The position numbers were made by a program, and so were the translations under genes. The notes beneath the pieces are model-generated. The model saw only the letters and a program-made list of their open reading frames with translations. It searched no databases and was not told the DNA's origin. DNA of 33,703 nucleotides from the NCBI GenBank assembly GCA_017432075.1, contig JAFRJV010000120.1, forward strand, positions 1-33,703, read 5' to 3'. Every line of letters begins with the position of its first letter. Position 1 is the stretch's first letter. Shown here in pieces: positions 30,801 to 33,703 of the stretch. Source of the DNA: Mogibacterium sp. (lineage in GTDB: Bacteria > Bacillota > Clostridia > Peptostreptococcales > Anaerovoracaceae).

Positions 30801-33703
30801 ACGCAGGAACAGATCAAACTCTTGACTGGGGTTCTGAATCTCAGCAAATGAATTTCCGTGTAAGCTATGGCGGAAAAATTAGTGCCCCTACGGGAAGAAG
30901 AACGGGATACAATTTCATCGGTTGGTACACTGATGAAGCTTGCACAAAAGTATTCCCTGCAGATTCATATGTATTAAACGAGTCCAGCGTTACAACACCA
31001 TACGATAAAGAACACCACTTTACAGAAGGCATGGATAAGTGGGGTAATAGCGCAACTAGCAACGGAGACCTTGAACGTTTCTGGATTACCAAGGAATTCA
31101 ATCTTTACGGTAAGTGGAGTAAGGTCCTTGAAGGTGCAGACGGTATTCATGTTATCTATAGTTTGGTTGACCCTGATGCTGGAACAGGTACAGGGAATGT
31201 AAGCGACAACAATATATATGTAGATAACTCAAATGCAACAGCAGCTGCTGCTGTTAATGCACCTGAGGGATATCGTTTTGCATATTGGATTGTACAAAAT
31301 TACGAAAACGGAGCGTATGTTGATACTGATACTCATGTTTATGCAGGCGGTAACTTCACCGTATTGGAGGAAAATGCAAAGATAGAGGCAACAGGGGAGT
31401 ATGTTAAGGATAAAGACGATAATTATCTTGATGCAAACGGACAGATAACTACAAATCCTGCGAATTATGTTGAGGTACATACATACACAGTACAGCTTCG
31501 TGCAAAGTATGTACCTATCGAAGACTCTACCCCGACACATATTTATTGGTACAAGAATGACGGTACTGTAGGTCCTATTCATGAGGACCCTGCTGAAGGG
31601 CAGACTCTTGAAATCAATGAAGGTGTTGACATTCAGGGTGCGCCTGAACGCGCAGGATACGACTTTGTTGGTTGGGCAAAAGTGGATGAGCCGAATAATC
31701 CTAGTACATATGCACCTAAAGATGTCACCGGTACAATGCTTTTGTACTATGACGCAGAAGCAGGATTTACTACTGATTCAGAGCATCAGAATGTGGCCGA
31801 GCAAGTGGCTGCAGATGAAGATGAGCCTACCGAAATACTTGTTGCGGTCTGGGAAGAAAAAGAAGTCACAATTAATTATGCAGTAGCTGAAGATCAGAAA
31901 AGCATGGGCACGGTATCCAATGAAACTGATACAATCCCAGCTGTTACAGGAACACCAGAGGGCTCGACAGCAACACCATCATCAAATACATATGTATTTG
32001 ATTATTGGACATGTGATGATGGTACAGAACATGTAGGAGATGCAGCAGAGTTCACACCGTCGAAGAACGCTAATGGTGTTTACGAAGAACATACTTACTA
32101 TGCACACTTCAAATTGAATAAAGCAACAGTAACAGTGCATCACTACCTGAAGGGAACAACAACGGAGGTAGCAGAGGATGTTACTTCACAGGAAACAATT
32201 GGAACAGAGTATACAGCTCAGCCAGTTACCAAGTATCAGGAGAAGAATCTTACTGTAGATAGCTATAATCCATCTCAGAAGGTCACGGTATCTGCAGAAG
32301 GTAATGTAATTACTATTTACTACACACTGCCACTGACGATTACTGTTTCTGATAAGACCGTTCCTTATACAGGCAATGTACAGTATGGTTATGGAGCATC
32401 TGTAGACGAAAAGGATGATAATAATAATCCAACCGTAATAGTAGATGGACTGCTTGAAGGGGATAGTGTTAGTGAACTTAATTACACGCGTGCATCTGGA
32501 ACAAATGCTGGAACTTATAACAATGGTGAATTCACAGCAGATCCTATAATTAAGAAAGGGAATGATGAAGTTTCATACTATGTTATCACAACAGACCCAG
32601 GAGACCTTATAATCTCGAAAGCTAAGGTCAAGGTTGAGGTCATTGATGATGGCAAAGTATATGGTGATGTAGATCCAGTGCTCACTTGGAAACTGAACGA
32701 TGCTATCGTGGAGGGGTCCAATGCTATTGTTGAGATTGCTAGAGTGGCTGGTGAAAATGTTGGTCAGTATAATATCACTGCATCTTTAAAGCAGGATGCA
32801 GTAGACAATTACGAGATTGACACAGATAACTCTGATCTTAACGGAACATTCACAATCTCAAAAAGACCTATAACCATCACTGCAAAGAGTGATAGTAAGC
32901 CATATGATGGTGAACCTCTCACAAACAGCGGCTATACAAATACAGACAATCTTGTTTATGGAGACACTATTGATAGCGTCTCTGTCAATGGATCACAAAC
33001 ACTCGTAGGAAGCAGTGATAACACCCCTAGCAGTGCAGTAATTAAGAACGGTGAGAAAGTAGTAACAAATAACTACAATATTACTTATGAACCAGGCACA
33101 TTAACTGTAACCGACGAAAACGTAGATCCATCACTTGTTGTTACAAAGAACGATAGCAAAGATAATGATTACAAGTACGAGCTTGGTGAAGAAGTAACAT
33201 TCACAATCACTGTCAAGAATATCTATGCAGAAGCTAAGACAATTACACTGACAGAAATTGAAGGCGTTACACTTGCAAACAATTCATTTGAAGATGTACC
33301 AGCAGGTGAGACAATAACAACAACTGCAACTTATAATATTAAACCTGCCGATGTAGCTAAAGGTAGCTTTACTAATACAGTAACAGCTACGCTGAATGGA
33401 AAGAGCTACGATGCTACTGATACAGTCAAAACAGAAGCAGCAAATGCAGCGATCGAGGTCACGAAGACCAGTGAGGACAGCGGTGTAGCAGTAGGCGATA
33501 CAGTCAGCTATGCGATCACAGTAAAGAACACCGGAAACGTGACAGTGAGCGGACTGGAGCTCGCCGATGCTCTGGCAGGAGTAGAGCTCAGTGGCCTGAG
33601 TGTGACAGAACTTGCACCTGACGAAGAGGCAACAGCAACAGCGACATATGAAGTACAGCAGAAAGATGTCGACGCAGGCAAGATCGTAAATACAGTAACA
33701 GCA
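27860..33703 (+). CDS. Large multidomain secreted surface protein, 5' part (runs off window)
   Basis: Open without a stop for 1948 codons to the window end. ATG 27860 follows GGAGGGG. A signal peptide spans about 1-32 (FMALLLCAAMLITYMPSPVYTLA), then an acidic Glu/Pro/Lys/Ser-rich stalk (about 35-145). A domain at about 147-285 ends FSIYVVVE. InlB-type repeats with GW-containing endings (FKGW, FEGW, FVDW, FEGW, FIGW, FVGW) cover about 286-1410. A MucBP-like segment (VTVHHYLKG, about 1420-1490) and three MBG-like domains (PYTG, VYGD and PYDG starts; about 1492-1750) follow. Last come two DUF11/CARDB-like repeats (LVVTKNDSKDND, about 1756; IEVTKTSEDSGV, about 1862), with more probably to come. 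Such proteins are wall-bound adhesins or matrix proteins; the anchor lies beyond the window. A Ser/His signal peptidase is encoded just upstream. Confidence 0.88.
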   Translation, partial: MKNNTTLKRFMALLLCAAMLITYMPSPVYTLATGATGEPSVASEEEAKESEPAAETPKAEEPSKDAETPKEESAPKTEEPKADSAPTEESGKTDQKKDNDASETSSKDEASEPKESSEPADTEEPAVTEEEPKDEEPAEDEAEEAYPAQHFEKMTPGFNRVQVIVDAPEGAFPKDTTMKVKNVAEDDVNDAVKKELGEGVNIVKAIDITFYDKDGNEIEPKEGSDPLSVSFKSSKLENLNEPAVVHIDNKKVETISDEDVKNKGDKVSFEADQFSIYVVVETGQDARALVKFMNGETEIDSMYVKSGDDMETVLYDPSGKLNLDEGVIFKGWTTNPDYSVADAANALDIGEVRTEVSGMLPPVSDGKEIIYYAMLYKKYTVTYLDSKEAAIHQDSILYRTDATGNDLKQAYQVSWNYTPEDDTHDFEGWFAHEGGSNIEGFDPDANDGKGTLYAYEQDITISGDVTFSVFAPEGHWLVFDENGKGATYNAPKFIKSGENTVPPSLEMMRNGYNFVDWYYFPNGNAPAADPTTGEVDLTGATVFSFGGTISEKTTVYAKWNPISTANYTIIVWKQNLACNGYDYDEAASKTLSGSVGTVINTVTQQGTGDDAFARINGTDYKPTGFHLSRYDQNVRIKPEGNSVVNVYYDRTEYTLTFQAPARVNSPSNNDQNLYGYVEDVGGYVKLTRRNNRWEFYYNGSWLRYSYYGNGNYYHFNTVKTITAKYYQNISSNFPIVGDNGVTYNQGERWMPQNSTQFDDVIIFLEVMPAESITFHLDIRNYTTIRLRYYVEALDGDENTHSYQGNNYTLYNTIYANLGYVQKNLDWLDLVGYTKQTSNPTFGQASNSKLSADVEPQGADGSLSKEYDSDVGKQVYHLDFYYTRNLYSINYMDGAYVDGNGNTLTEPDGGQLGTENNIPYGSDISAHSDFRPTTTPAGYVFEGWYINKECTQKYNFTTMPEGGVTVYAKWRQIQYRVFLHPNAGTDQTLDWGSESQQMNFRVSYGGKISAPTGRRTGYNFIGWYTDEACTKVFPADSYVLNESSVTTPYDKEHHFTEGMDKWGNSATSNGDLERFWITKEFNLYGKWSKVLEGADGIHVIYSLVDPDAGTGTGNVSDNNIYVDNSNATAAAAVNAPEGYRFAYWIVQNYENGAYVDTDTHVYAGGNFTVLEENAKIEATGEYVKDKDDNYLDANGQITTNPANYVEVHTYTVQLRAKYVPIEDSTPTHIYWYKNDGTVGPIHEDPAEGQTLEINEGVDIQGAPERAGYDFVGWAKVDEPNNPSTYAPKDVTGTMLLYYDAEAGFTTDSEHQNVAEQVAADEDEPTEILVAVWEEKEVTINYAVAEDQKSMGTVSNETDTIPAVTGTPEGSTATPSSNTYVFDYWTCDDGTEHVGDAAEFTPSKNANGVYEEHTYYAHFKLNKATVTVHHYLKGTTTEVAEDVTSQETIGTEYTAQPVTKYQEKNLTVDSYNPSQKVTVSAEGNVITIYYTLPLTITVSDKTVPYTGNVQYGYGASVDEKDDNNNPTVIVDGLLEGDSVSELNYTRASGTNAGTYNNGEFTADPIIKKGNDEVSYYVITTDPGDLIISKAKVKVEVIDDGKVYGDVDPVLTWKLNDAIVEGSNAIVEIARVAGENVGQYNITASLKQDAVDNYEIDTDNSDLNGTFTISKRPITITAKSDSKPYDGEPLTNSGYTNTDNLVYGDTIDSVSVNGSQTLVGSSDNTPSSAVIKNGEKVVTNNYNITYEPGTLTVTDENVDPSLVVTKNDSKDNDYKYELGEEVTFTITVKNIYAEAKTITLTEIEGVTLANNSFEDVPAGETITTTATYNIKPADVAKGSFTNTVTATLNGKSYDATDTVKTEAANAAIEVTKTSEDSGVAVGDTVSYAITVKNTGNVTVSGLELADALAGVELSGLSVTELAPDEEATATATYEVQQKDVDAGKIVNTVTA

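Noticed and set aside
31200-33703. Long tandem DNA repeats in the surface gene
   Set aside because: The protein repeats (InlB-type, MBG, DUF11-like) are diverged at DNA level; no long exact tandem repeat was seen by eye within the window.

Overview
The window looks like chromosome of an anaerobic, Gram-positive-type bacterium of the class Clostridia. The signs are strong AGGAGG-type ribosome sites, TTG and GTG starts, T-tailed terminators, a metallo-beta-lactamase/rubredoxin fusion, a YtrA-type GntR/ABC operon, a BrnQ carrier, a Tex protein, a fused binding-protein/permease ABC importer, and a very large secreted protein built from InlB-type, MucBP-like and MBG-like modules. A family-level guess (for example Anaerovoracaceae) would be speculation. 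Base composition is moderate, except for a clearly AT-rich stretch inside the large surface gene. No tRNA, rRNA or CRISPR array was recognised.

Layout. Bases 1-2700: a LysR regulator (-) diverges from a 31-codon small gene, a structured leader and brnQ (+). A 15-base motif recurs exactly at base 1 and twice near 3000, so this module is bracketed by REP-like repeats. Bases 3124-5304: tex. Bases 5336-7955 (-): a two-gene polar amino-acid ABC importer of unusual design. Its binding protein has the lobes in permuted order and is fused to the permease, and its ATPase carries an extra 120-residue domain that looks like a decayed GHKL/RsbW fold. Bases 8175-11352: acyl-ACP thioesterase, FtsH-type protease and an SRAP (YedK/HMCES) protein. 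Bases about 11430-12985: an IS110-family element with a candidate bridge RNA. Bases 13037-14602: a decayed 5'-nucleotidase gene and a metallophosphoesterase. Bases 14683-17090: a 69-residue protein, a second small membrane-peptide gene, a second LysR paralogous to the first, and a membrane-anchored lysozyme-like protein.

Bases 17236-19868: an S51-type peptidase with an apparent ACG start, an SGNH hydrolase whose 3' end runs into the C-terminal remnant of a flavoprotein, and an MBL-rubredoxin protein. Bases 19885-23922: a D,D-carboxypeptidase (-) and a soluble hybrid histidine kinase with two receivers (+). Bases 24081-25930: GntR regulator, ABC ATPase and ABC permease. Bases 26186-27566: Sir2 deacylase and a Ser/His (SipW/ER-type) signal peptidase. 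Bases 27860 to the end: a large multidomain surface protein, open at the window edge.

Four points deserve most attention: the small-gene/leader/brnQ arrangement, which has the geometry of a translational attenuator; the permuted SBP-permease with its GHKL-tailed ATPase; the candidate IS110 bridge RNA; and the several gene remnants and chimeras (nucleotidase, flavoprotein) that show recent deletion in this region.
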